Below, piece by piece: positions 1 to 6,415 of a stretch of 8,737 bases of DNA. How positions within the stretch are numbered: position 1 is the first letter of the stretch; each line of letters begins with the position of its first letter. The stretch lies in the NCBI GenBank assembly GCA_947374705.1, contig CANCDA010000100.1:1-8737 (forward strand), given 5' to 3'. This stretch comes from Comamonadaceae bacterium. GTDB taxonomy: Bacteria > Pseudomonadota > Gammaproteobacteria > Burkholderiales > Burkholderiaceae_C. Below the pieces are notes generated by a model. It saw nothing but the letters and a program-made list of their open reading frames with translations. It was not told the origin of the DNA and did not search any database. Position numbers and translations under genes: made by a program.

Positions 1-2
1 AA

Positions 3-200
3 GACCAGCGCCTGCGCAGCGCGCTGATCGAGGCCATCAACGGCCTGCCCGACCGAGAGAAATACATCATGAGCATGTACTACGAGCAGGACATGAACCT
101 CAAGGAAATTGCTGCCGTTCTGGGCGTGACCGAATCCCGCATTTGCCAGCTACACAGCCAGTCCATTGCGCGGCTGCGCACCAAGATGCGGACGCATTGA
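3..200 (+). CDS. fliA: RNA polymerase sigma-28 factor FliA, C-terminal fragment
   Basis: This is the last 65 codons of a gene that begins before the window; the frame is open from the left edge and stops at TGA 198-200. The fragment is sigma region 4. It starts near a LPDREKYIMSMYY segment, then has the recognition helix-turn-helix with NLKEIAAVLGVTESRICQLH, and ends in a basic QSIARLRTKMRTH tail. That pattern is characteristic of FliA, which binds the -35 element of class-3 flagellar and chemotaxis promoters. The flgA-flgM-flgN genes at the other end of the window, and the sigma-28 promoter in front of flgM, support this identity over a housekeeping or sporulation sigma factor. The stop lies only 5 nt from the stop of the convergent kinase gene as written, and I see no hairpin terminator between them. 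Confidence 0.9.
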   Translation, partial: DQRLRSALIEAINGLPDREKYIMSMYYEQDMNLKEIAAVLGVTESRICQLHSQSIARLRTKMRTH

Positions 201-205
201 CTTCA

Positions 206-1621
206 TTATGTTTTCAACAATAGGGGGAACAGGGAGTCGAACATCAATCGAGTTGAAATTTGGCGACAAACAGCAGACCCCCCCCCCCCATCCGGCGTAT
301 CGAAATGCACTGAAGCGCCGCATTGGGATGCCAACTCTTTGACGATTGCCAGTCCAAGACCACTCCCCGTTGAGTCTTCACCTCCTATCCGATAGAAGCG
401 TTGAAAGACGTTCTCCCGACTTTCTACGGGAATCCCTGGCCCGTTGTCTTCAACCATCAAGGTGATACGTCTTTCTTTCGACTGGATCCGCGCGGTGACT
501 ACGCCGCCGATTTGCGTGTATCGAATGGCATTGTCGATTGCATTGGTGGCAATCTCCCGAAAAGCCATTGGATTGCAGGAGATGAAGGCGTCCTCGCCAA
601 AGCGCTCGAAGCCAAGATCAATACCTTTGCCATGAGCTTGGAAAGCCAAATCTTCTAGAACATTTTGAATAATTTCACAACACGCCTGAGTTGACATTAC
701 CATTTGGGTTTCGACGTGAGCCTCCGCAGACGACAAGGTTAAAAATTGATTAACCAATCGCGTCGTTTGCTGTAGCGTTCTGCGCGCCTTAAGGAGCGTA
801 GTGGTGGTGCCTTCTTTGGTGTCAGCGCACAAGGCATCGCTGATCTGAGTGTTCAAGATTGCAAGAGGCGTTCGAACTTGGTGAGCCGTATTCTGGATGA
901 AGGTGCTGCGCTGCGTGGTGTAGTTTTCAAGCCGCTGAATGTAGTCATTGAATGCATCTACCAGCGGGGTCAATTCTGTTGGAACTTTGTCGGTCTTCAA
1001 CAATTGCAGCGACCCTTCTTTGCGAGCGCGAACTTCATTCCGAAGTCGAACCAAGGGTTGAAGACCACGGTGCAGACCCAACAGCACAAAAATAGTGGCT
1101 AACACCAAGATCAACAGATGTTGTCTCACTGCATGTAGCCAAAGCTTATTGGCCAAGTTTCCGTGGGCGCGCGTCGTTTGTGCTACCGCCACCAGTGCGG
1201 GTAAAGAAGAGGGGTGACCAACAACCGGTTGGGAAAAAACGACGCCTCGTACGGGCTCGCCCCGCATGGTCGTGTTGAAGAAGTCAGGCGAGTCGTTTGT
1301 CAAACTCAGCTTGGGAACAGACATATCTGTGTAGCCAGACAGAAGTTGCCCATCGCCTGAGGTTACACGGTAGAAAGTTCGGTCTTGATCTTCGGACTGA
1401 AATAGTTCCAGCGCAGCCGGTGGTATCTGGTGTTGGAACGCGCCATCTTCAAAGCTAATCTGTTGAGCGATCATCCGCGCAGAGCCGAGTAGCAGTCTGT
1501 CCTGCACGGCGGTCGCTGTATCTACTGCATTGTTGTACGTTACCCACGTATCGATGGCGATGGCACACGTCAAGGGCAGTAGAACAGAGGCAAGTAAGAG
1601 TCTTCGGAGGCTGCTATTCAT
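206..1621 (-). CDS. tctE: TctE-type sensor histidine kinase (frame near the 3' end doubtful)
   Basis: This is a membrane sensor kinase of 471 residues as written, which phosphorylates the regulator encoded just upstream. Transmembrane segments lie at about 8-24 and 166-183 and enclose a periplasmic domain. Its DRLLLGSARMIAQQI and PPAALELF...DRTFYRV features match the 2CSK_N sensor domain of TctE-like kinases. A HAMP-like linker (about 184-230) leads to the phosphoacceptor His247 in AHQVRTPLA, then the N box (N360, D363, N364), the G1 box DNGPGIP (392-398), FQRFYR, and the G2 box GSGLGLAIV. The start ATG overlaps the regulator's stop by 8 nt and has no Shine-Dalgarno, so translational coupling is likely. 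After a G12 run (coding strand; + positions 278-289), residues from S449 on look unlike the family. One G fewer gives LLFVAKFQLD and a stop at 244-246 (458 residues). The tct name follows family resemblance; the ligand is unknown. Confidence 0.88.
   Translation of the reverse strand: MNSSLRRLLLASVLLPLTCAIAIDTWVTYNNAVDTATAVQDRLLLGSARMIAQQISFEDGAFQHQIPPAALELFQSEDQDRTFYRVTSGDGQLLSGYTDMSVPKLSLTNDSPDFFNTTMRGEPVRGVVFSQPVVGHPSSLPALVAVAQTTRAHGNLANKLWLHAVRQHLLILVLATIFVLLGLHRGLQPLVRLRNEVRARKEGSLQLLKTDKVPTELTPLVDAFNDYIQRLENYTTQRSTFIQNTAHQVRTPLAILNTQISDALCADTKEGTTTTLLKARRTLQQTTRLVNQFLTLSSAEAHVETQMVMSTQACCEIIQNVLEDLAFQAHGKGIDLGFERFGEDAFISCNPMAFREIATNAIDNAIRYTQIGGVVTARIQSKERRITLMVEDNGPGIPVESRENVFQRFYRIGGEDSTGSGLGLAIVKELASQCGASVHFDTPDGGGGSAVCRQISTRLMFDSLFPLLLKT
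278..289 (-). repeat. G12 homopolymer tract in the kinase gene, candidate contingency locus
   Basis: The + strand reads twelve consecutive C, which is twelve G in the coding sense of the kinase gene, encoding G445-G448 straight after codon GAT. No other homopolymer of this length is apparent in the window. Lengths of 12, 11 and 13 give three different C-termini. The 11-mer frame gives a short hydrophobic strand ending ...KFQLD and a TGA at 244-246, which suits the last strand of a HATPase_c domain. The 13-mer frame runs on antisense into fliA. Such tracts are prone to slipped-strand mispairing and also to sequencing error, and the sequence alone cannot tell which applies. Confidence 0.9.
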
Positions 1622-2288
1622 TGCGGGTATGACGAATCAAATAGCCCAAACCCCGCAGGGTCATGATTTTTGCCGAGCTGTGTTCAAGTTTTTTCCGCAA
1701 GCGATGAATGTAGATTTCGATGGCATCAATAGATATGGCCTCATCCAGAGAGAAGAGGCTTTGCGCCAGTGAGTTTTTTGTGACCGTGGTGCCCACCTTG
1801 CGCAAAAGCAAATCCAGAACAGCTCGCTCTCTGGGTGTCAGTGCGACAGGTTGATTTGAAACACACAGCTCGCGGGTATTGGTGTTGTAGCTCAAATCGC
1901 CGCACGCGATGACAGGGCTCGTCTGGCCCGAAGATCGTCGCAAGAGTACCCGTATGCGTGCTTCAAGCTCCTCAATTTCAAATGGCTTAATCATGTAATC
2001 ATCAGCACCTTGGTCGAGCTCGCTAACACGGCTTTGAATTGTATTGTTGGCGGTAAGTACCAAGACTGGTGTGGCGTCGTTTCGGGCTCGCAGACGTCGC
2101 AGCACTTCTTTCCCATCAAGCCTTGGCAAGGCGAGATCAAGAATGATCAGGTTGTACTTTTCTGAACTCAATGCGAAGTCAGCATCAACGCCATTGTTGA
2201 TGCCATCGACGGTGTACTGCTCTTTGCGCAAAGTACGCACCAGCCACTGGGCCAATTCGACGTTGTCTTCGACTACCAAGATACGCAT
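1614..2288 (-). CDS. tctD: TctD-type response regulator, OmpR family
   Basis: This 224-residue response regulator is a DNA-binding transcription factor controlled by the adjacent kinase. The receiver domain (1-115) shows the acidic pair in VVEDN (E7, D8), the phosphorylated aspartate D51 in LIILDLALPRLDG, T79 in VLVLTANN and K101 in YMIKPFE. The C-terminal winged helix (about 125-220) has the family signs LTPRERAVLDLLL, the recognition helix region IDAIEIYIHRLRKKL, and the wing LRGLGYLI. The length is normal for the OmpR/PhoB group. It is the first gene of an operon with the kinase and is transcribed away from the porin, so the porin is the obvious candidate target. In characterised tctDE systems the pair controls tricarboxylate uptake genes and a porin; transferring that role here is inference. 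A weak GAGACAGAG lies upstream of the ATG. Confidence 0.92.
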   Translation of the reverse strand: MRILVVEDNVELAQWLVRTLRKEQYTVDGINNGVDADFALSSEKYNLIILDLALPRLDGKEVLRRLRARNDATPVLVLTANNTIQSRVSELDQGADDYMIKPFEIEELEARIRVLLRRSSGQTSPVIACGDLSYNTNTRELCVSNQPVALTPRERAVLDLLLRKVGTTVTKNSLAQSLFSLDEAISIDAIEIYIHRLRKKLEHSSAKIMTLRGLGYLIRHTRNE

Positions 2289-2316
2289 AACAAGTTGCTC
2301 TGTCTCAAATTCAGGA

Positions 2317-2330
2317 ATGATTCAAATCAT
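2317..2330. promoter_or_regulatory. Palindrome overlapping a possible -10 of the tctDE operon
   Basis: The sequence ATGATT-CA-AATCAT has perfect 6-bp arms around a 2-nt centre and lies 29 nt upstream of the regulator ATG. On the minus strand it overlaps TATGAT (+ positions 2326-2331), a good match to a sigma-70 -10 box, but no convincing -35 is found 16-18 nt further up. A weak -35 with an operator over the -10 would suit an autoregulated promoter. A related half-palindromic sequence sits just before the porin start. The inverted repeat is seen; its function is inferred. Confidence 0.35.
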
Positions 2331-2532
2331 AGACCGGCGACAAAACATCAGTACTTTCCCTAGGTTTTAAAAACTACAGTGCATTGGACTGAAAGCGGAT
2401 TGAAAGCACCCGACCCCTATATTGAGCCTCGCTTGATTTGTTATTTGGCGATGGAGACGTGGCTATCCGGTCTGTCACTTGCGCCTATGGCAACACTTCA
2501 ACACGGCAAAGTCAGCTCGGTAAAACGATTTA

Positions 2533-2543
2533 GATTTTGAATC
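2533..2543. promoter_or_regulatory. Inverted repeat just upstream of the porin, similar to the tctDE palindrome
   Basis: The sequence GATT-TTG-AATC has 4-bp arms and lies 30 nt before the porin ATG. It shares GATTT(T)GAATCA with the minus-strand reading of the palindrome at 2317-2330, so the two ends of the divergent intergenic region carry a similar motif. This could be a pair of sites for the OmpR-type regulator. The arms are short and the region is A+T rich, so chance is a real possibility. Confidence 0.25.
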
Positions 2544-2573
2544 ACAAATTCTTTTTAAATTTAACCCAATCAC

Positions 2574-3896
2574 ATGAAAAAACTCACCCTCACCACAGCG
2601 ATCCTCGCTGCTTTCGCTGTCACGCAGCCCGTGTTCGCAGACGACATGGCTGACCTGAAAGCTGAAATCATGGCGCAGAAAAAAGCCGCCGCCGCTCAGC
2701 AAGCACGCCTGGAAGCGCTAGAGAAAAAACTCGAAGCCTCGCAAATGAAAGCAGCACCGCAAATGGCTGCTGCACCGGCTGCGGCCACCAGCGGTTTGAC
2801 CGTTGGCTCTGCCGCAGGTGCTGTCACGTTGTACGGCTTGATTGATGTCACGATCAGCAACGTCACCAACAAAGACGCCGCTGGTAATTCCTTGACCAAC
2901 TTCCAAACGCCTTGGTTCAGTGGCAGCCGACTGGGCTTCACAGGCCATCGTGACTTGGGCGATAGCGGCATGAAAGCCATCTTCCGGCTGGAGAGCGAGT
3001 TCGTGCCGGGCACGGGTGAGATGGATACGGCCAACGTTTTCTTCAACCGCGATGCATGGGTGGGTCTGCAAAGTGACTCATTGGGCAAGATCAGTGTGGG
3101 CCGTCAAAACGCGCTGGGCCGCGATTTCGCTGCCATCTATGGTGATGCTTACGGTGCTGTAGCTTCTTCCCTGGAAGAAGGCGGCTTCACCAACACCAAT
3201 AACTTCAAGCAATTGGTGTACTACGGTGGAAGCGCCAACGGCACGCGCATCAACAACGGCGTGGTGTGGAAGAAAATGTTCTCCAATGGTCTGGTCGCTG
3301 GCTTGGCTTATTCCTTTGGTAGCCCTGCTGGCACCAATAACGCGACCACCACAGGCAGCTCAGCCGCCAACCCCGTTGAAGGCACCACAGCGTCAGCAGC
3401 CCTGGGCTACAACGCGGGCAACTTGAATCTGGCTGGCTTCTACACCCAGGCCAAAGTCAATGGTTTTACCGATACCGCGTACTCCGTGGGGGGTAACTAC
3501 ACCATGGGCACAATCCGTCTGAATGCCGGTTACTTCAACTACTCAGCTGAGCAAGGCGCACTTGGCAATCGCACAGACGATGCTTATACCGTGTCTGTCA
3601 AGTACGCGCCAGAAGGCAAGTTTGACTACGAGCTGGGCTACCAAAACATGAAGGCTAATAACGCATCTGTCGCCGCTGCCGGTACAACGGTGACCAATGC
3701 CTTTGCTGCTTTCACCCCCGGTGTTGTAACTTCAGGTAACCGCAACACGATCTATACCTCCATGTTTTATCACTTCGATAAATCCACCGAGTTGTACGTC
3801 GCTGCAGATTTCTTGAAGTTGGATGCAGGCTACGGCAAGGTCAATGGCTCTGACAACCAGGTCGGCGTTGGTATTGGCATGCGCACACGCTTCTAA
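2574..3896 (+). CDS. Outer-membrane porin (Porin_4 family) with N-terminal coiled coil
   Basis: This 440-residue outer-membrane channel probably lets small, mainly anionic solutes diffuse into the periplasm. A signal peptide (MKKLTLTTAILAAFAVTQPVFA, split here at about residue 22) is followed by a charged heptad-like segment, about 24-58 (DLKAEIMAQKK, ARLEALEKKLEA), and an Ala/Pro/Met linker (59-72). The barrel begins at VTLYGLIDVTIS (84-95), the standard first strand of neisserial/burkholderial porins. It shows SRLGFTGHRDLGDSGMKAIFRLESEF and, further on, ISVGRQNALGRDF, and ends with the C-terminal phenylalanine (MRTRF) recognised by the BAM machinery. The first ATG fits the signal peptide. 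The coiled coil could form a periplasmic stalk on the trimer, as proposed for other porins with such extensions. Position next to tctDE suggests regulated expression. The substrate is not readable from sequence. Confidence 0.9.
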   Translation: MKKLTLTTAILAAFAVTQPVFADDMADLKAEIMAQKKAAAAQQARLEALEKKLEASQMKAAPQMAAAPAAATSGLTVGSAAGAVTLYGLIDVTISNVTNKDAAGNSLTNFQTPWFSGSRLGFTGHRDLGDSGMKAIFRLESEFVPGTGEMDTANVFFNRDAWVGLQSDSLGKISVGRQNALGRDFAAIYGDAYGAVASSLEEGGFTNTNNFKQLVYYGGSANGTRINNGVVWKKMFSNGLVAGLAYSFGSPAGTNNATTTGSSAANPVEGTTASAALGYNAGNLNLAGFYTQAKVNGFTDTAYSVGGNYTMGTIRLNAGYFNYSAEQGALGNRTDDAYTVSVKYAPEGKFDYELGYQNMKANNASVAAAGTTVTNAFAAFTPGVVTSGNRNTIYTSMFYHFDKSTELYVAADFLKLDAGYGKVNGSDNQVGVGIGMRTRF

Positions 3897-3908
3897 GCAC
3901 GTCGCTAA

Positions 3909-3937
3909 AGCAGCGGGTTGAACCTGCTGCTCATTTT
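3909..3937 (+). terminator. Rho-independent terminator after the porin
   Basis: The left arm AGCAGCGGGTT and right arm AACCTGCTGCT form a stem of at least 9 bp with one G-T wobble and a loop of TTGAA. CA and then TTTT follow. It starts 13 nt after the porin stop, the expected place, and separates the porin from the next gene. Confidence 0.75.
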
Positions 3938-3951
3938 GAATCGCGGTTTTC

Positions 3952-3979
3952 CAAGGCTTTCCGGTCAAAACAAGCCTTG
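3952..3979. other. Inverted repeat in the leader region of the binding-protein gene
   Basis: CAAGGCTT (3952-3959) and AAGCCTTG (3972-3979) are perfect 8-bp arms around a 12-nt loop. The downstream side is an A run on the + strand and there is no T run after it on the minus strand, so it is not a standard terminator in either direction. It overlaps TTGAAA, a possible -35, which would allow an operator role, but no good -10 follows at normal spacing. Confidence 0.35.
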
Positions 3980-4081
3980 AAAAAAATCAAAATCTTGAGA
4001 TTCGTCCAGGCAGGTGGTGATTCTGGTCGCGGTGATTTGGTGTCAAACTCTGGACATTACGAATCTACCCAAGGTATCAGC

Positions 4082-5092
4082 ATGAACATTAATGCTCATT
4101 TCAACCGCATCATGCACGTGGTGAGCCTGATTACTGTTGTGCATTTTTCTTCTTCTGCTTTTGCTGCCGACAAAGTCACACTCATTGTCGGCGGCTACGA
4201 AAAGCAGATTTATTTGCCGGCAAAACTGGCTGAAAATTTAGGCTATTTCCAGGCTGAAGGCTTGGACGTGAAGCTGCTCAACGAGGCTTCGGGCGTTGAT
4301 GCTGAAAATGAAATGCTCACGGGTGCAGTTCAAGGCGTCATCGGCTTCTACGATCATTGCGTGGATTTGCAAACCAGAGGCAAATTCGTGGAATCGGTGG
4401 TGCAGTTCAGCCAGGCCCCGGGTGAAGTCGAACTTGTTTCAAATAAGTACCCCGAAATCAAATCGATGGCAGGTCTGCGGGGTAAGAGTCTTGGTGTTAC
4501 AGGCTTAGGAGCTTCAACCAATTTTTTGACCCTGTATCTGATGGTAAAAGCGGGCGTTCCGCTTGGTGAGTTCGTTAATATTCCTGTCGGTGCCGGCACG
4601 ACATTTATGGTCGCAATGCAACAGGACAAGATTCAGGCCGGCATGACCACAGAGCCCACCATTTCGCGCTTACTCAAGTCTGGCGACGCTCGCATCTTGG
4701 TTGATCTGCGATCTATTGAGCAAACCAAACGGGCCTTGGGTGGAGCCTATCCTGGCGCAGCTTTGTACATGTCATCCGATTGGGTTCAGAAGAATAAGCC
4801 CGTGGTACAAAAACTGGCTAATGCGTTTGTCAAGACCTTGTATTTCATCCGCACCCATAGTGCCGCCGAGATCGCAGAAAAAATGCCTCCAGAATTTTAT
4901 GCAGGTGATAAAGATGGGTACATCAAAGCTTTGGCAGACGGCAAAGGCATGTTCACCCCAGATGGCGTCATGCCAGCAGGTGGGCCTGAGACGGTGTTAA
5001 CTGTTTTGAGTGCATTCTCGAAAAACGTCAAAGGGAAAACGGTTGACTTATCGAAAACCTACACCACTTATTTTGTGAAAAACGCAAAATAA
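4082..5092 (+). CDS. Periplasmic ABC substrate-binding protein, NMT1/SsuA-like
   Basis: This 336-residue solute receptor is likely part of an ABC importer of the nitrate/sulfonate/taurine/pyrimidine-precursor type. I chose the ATG at 4082 because AAGG lies 7 nt upstream and it gives a proper signal peptide ending SSSAFAA at about residue 29. An upstream TTG at 3977 is in frame, but it would put 35 polar residues before the signal. The mature protein starts DKVTLIVGGYEKQIYLPAKLAENLGYF (split near residue 45), followed by GLDVKLL, the classic first lobe of NMT1-like proteins. It continues with LRGKSLGVTGLGASTNF (133-148) and QAGMTTEP (185-192) at the hinge/second lobe. No ATP-binding or permease gene is present in the window. 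An aromatic or other organic acid is a guess for the ligand; nothing in the sequence decides it. Confidence 0.85.
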   Translation: MNINAHFNRIMHVVSLITVVHFSSSAFAADKVTLIVGGYEKQIYLPAKLAENLGYFQAEGLDVKLLNEASGVDAENEMLTGAVQGVIGFYDHCVDLQTRGKFVESVVQFSQAPGEVELVSNKYPEIKSMAGLRGKSLGVTGLGASTNFLTLYLMVKAGVPLGEFVNIPVGAGTTFMVAMQQDKIQAGMTTEPTISRLLKSGDARILVDLRSIEQTKRALGGAYPGAALYMSSDWVQKNKPVVQKLANAFVKTLYFIRTHSAAEIAEKMPPEFYAGDKDGYIKALADGKGMFTPDGVMPAGGPETVLTVLSAFSKNVKGKTVDLSKTYTTYFVKNAK

Positions 5093-5111
5093 TCCAAACG
5101 AACTCGATCAG

Positions 5112-6083
5112 TCATTCAGGCGTAATTTTTGCATCGCGAACGACTTTTGCCCATCGGGGTGCTTCTGTCTTGATCAGAGCGGCAAATTGTTCGGATGTTC
5201 CACCACCCACTTCATTGCCCTGACTCAAAATTTTCTCTTTCACTTCAGCCGTTTGAAGGGCTTGATTGCAAACTGCGTTGAGTTGCTTGACGATTTCAGC
5301 CGGCATTCCTTTGGGGCCAATCAAGCCTTGCCAGTTCAGCACTTCAACGGCGGGCAAACCTTGTTCGGCCATGGTGGGCAGGTCTGGCAACAAAGGGGAT
5401 CTGTTTTTGCTGGTAATAGCAAGGGCACGCATACGGTCGCCTTGAATTGAAGGCATAGCGGCATACATTTGCTCAAACATCATGCTGACTTGTCCACCCA
5501 TTAAATCGGTTGCAGCGGCAGATCCGCTTTTGTAGGGAGCGTGAATCATGTCGATGCCCGCAGCGTGCTCAAACAAGGCGCCACTCAAATGGTGTGAACC
5601 GCCAATACCACCCGAACCGTAACTGAGTTTCCCAGGCATGGCCTTGGCGGCTGCCACGATGTCTTTGACGCTCTTGTAGGGTGAATCGCTACGAACCATC
5701 AAAATCAGCGGCCCTTTTTCAATCAACGCGATGGGAGTCAAGTCGTTGAGTGGATCAAAGTTGAGTTTTTTAAACAAAGCATGATTGACAGCCAGCGGAG
5801 CAAAGTTACCCATGCCCAGCGTGTAGCCATCGGGCTTGCCACGCACAATGGCTTCGGTGCCGATATTGCCGCCCGCGCCCGCTTTGTTATCAATGATGAT
5901 TGACTGTCCCAAAATCGCCCCCATGGCTTTTGCCACTTGGCGCGAACGGCTGTCAGCGTTGCCACCGGCAGCGTAGGGGCAAATCCACATGATGAGTTTG
6001 CTGGGATATTTATCCTGAGCGTGCGCCAGCAAGGGAAAACCACCCATCCCCATGGATGTTTGTAAAAATATTCGACGTTTCAT
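5112..6083 (-). CDS. Bug/TctC-family tripartite tricarboxylate transporter binding protein
   Basis: This 323-residue periplasmic receptor is of the Bug (TctC) family, which normally delivers carboxylates to a TctA/TctB membrane pair. I start it at the ATG 6081-6083, which begins the signal peptide MKRRIFLQTSMGMGG...LLAHA with cleavage near residue 22. The KRRIFLQ segment resembles a twin-arginine (Tat) signal. The longer reading from 6131 only adds residues ahead of that signal. Family marks are WICPYAAGGNAD (33-44, ligand-loop GG..D), NKAGAGGNIG (66-75), GKPDGYTL (82-89), SYGSGGIGGSHHLSG (154-168) and IHAPYKSGSAA (180-190). It converges on the NMT1-like gene with only 19 nt between stops and no visible terminator. 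No tctA or tctB homologue is in the window, as is common for the many orphan Bug genes of Burkholderiales. The ligand is unknown. Confidence 0.9.
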   Translation of the reverse strand: MKRRIFLQTSMGMGGFPLLAHAQDKYPSKLIMWICPYAAGGNADSRSRQVAKAMGAILGQSIIIDNKAGAGGNIGTEAIVRGKPDGYTLGMGNFAPLAVNHALFKKLNFDPLNDLTPIALIEKGPLILMVRSDSPYKSVKDIVAAAKAMPGKLSYGSGGIGGSHHLSGALFEHAAGIDMIHAPYKSGSAAATDLMGGQVSMMFEQMYAAMPSIQGDRMRALAITSKNRSPLLPDLPTMAEQGLPAVEVLNWQGLIGPKGMPAEIVKQLNAVCNQALQTAEVKEKILSQGNEVGGGTSEQFAALIKTEAPRWAKVVRDAKITPE

Positions 6084-6415
6084 AATAAGTACCCAAAATA
6101 TTTGTCGCACTCGACGAACTTGTAAGGACATCGACTATCAGCCACTGCTCCCAAAAGCAGAAGCAGGCCTTGAATCTATCGAAGAGAGGCTTTCTAAACG
6201 CTTTCGGTGAGCTGATTGCAGTAGAAAAATGGGCTATTCTTTTGATCGGAAATGGCAATCAATCATCCCCAAGTCTTCCACCATAGGAACAGCTGTTCTT
6301 GGGTTTGCCTTCATCTCTGGGTGCGCTGTAACTGCTGCTCGATGCGGTGAAGGTGGGGCTGGTTGGGGTTGGGGTAACTTAATGCACACGGGGCGGCTAT
6401 GAAAGCGGGTGTCCC
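6084..6415. other. Non-coding gap between the DUF1345 gene and the Bug gene
   Basis: These 332 nt lie between two minus-strand genes and should contain the 3' end of one transcript and the promoter of the next. I find a perfect 12-bp palindrome GAACAGCTGTTC at 6287-6298, and a small hairpin at 6145-6160 with arms CTGCT and AGCAG. There is also a G-rich patch at 6352-6374 with three GGGG runs and a fourth at 6390-6393. No terminator with a T run and no convincing -35/-10 pair stands out. Short open frames across it have no recognisable protein features. Confidence 0.5.
6287..6298. promoter_or_regulatory. Perfect palindrome GAACAGCTGTTC, possible operator
   Basis: This 12-bp perfect dyad has no spacer and lies about 200 nt upstream of the Bug start and 118 nt past the DUF1345 stop. 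It could bind a dimeric regulator. It does not match the spacing of a LexA box (CTGT-N8-ACAG). Only the symmetry is seen; a function is speculative. Confidence 0.25.

Larger units (their letters stand above)
2289..2573. other. Divergent intergenic region between tctDE and the porin
   Basis: These 285 nt separate two divergent transcription units and should hold both promoters. Apart from the two related inverted repeats, there is GTTTT-A-AAAAC at 2364-2374 and an A+T-rich stretch just before the porin start. I see no convincing paired -35/-10 for the porin: TATATT at 2418-2423 has no suitably spaced -35. No Shine-Dalgarno precedes the porin ATG, where the sequence reads TTTAACCCAATCAC. No credible small gene is seen here. 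Confidence 0.6.

Noticed and set aside
2696..3088. Open frames of 117-130 codons antisense to the porin
   Set aside because: They arise from the regular codon pattern of the porin gene on the other strand and show no protein family features.
3952..3979. Second terminator downstream of the porin
   Set aside because: The arms are perfect, but the bases following are A on the + strand and no T run follows on the minus strand.
3977..4081. In-frame TTG start giving a 371-residue binding protein
   Set aside because: It places 35 polar residues before an obvious signal peptide and has no ribosome site; the ATG at 4082 has AAGG 7 nt upstream.
6084..6131. Longer N-terminus for the Bug protein starting at 6131
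   Set aside because: The extra 16 residues precede a complete signal peptide that starts MKRRIFLQ at 6083; Bug proteins normally begin there.
6010..6258. Open frame of 82 codons on the minus strand
   Set aside because: It overlaps the Bug signal peptide in another frame, has no family features, and reads like a chance frame through the promoter region.
6287..6298. LexA (SOS) box
   Set aside because: The palindrome contains ACAG and CTGT but in the wrong order and spacing for CTGT-N8-ACAG.
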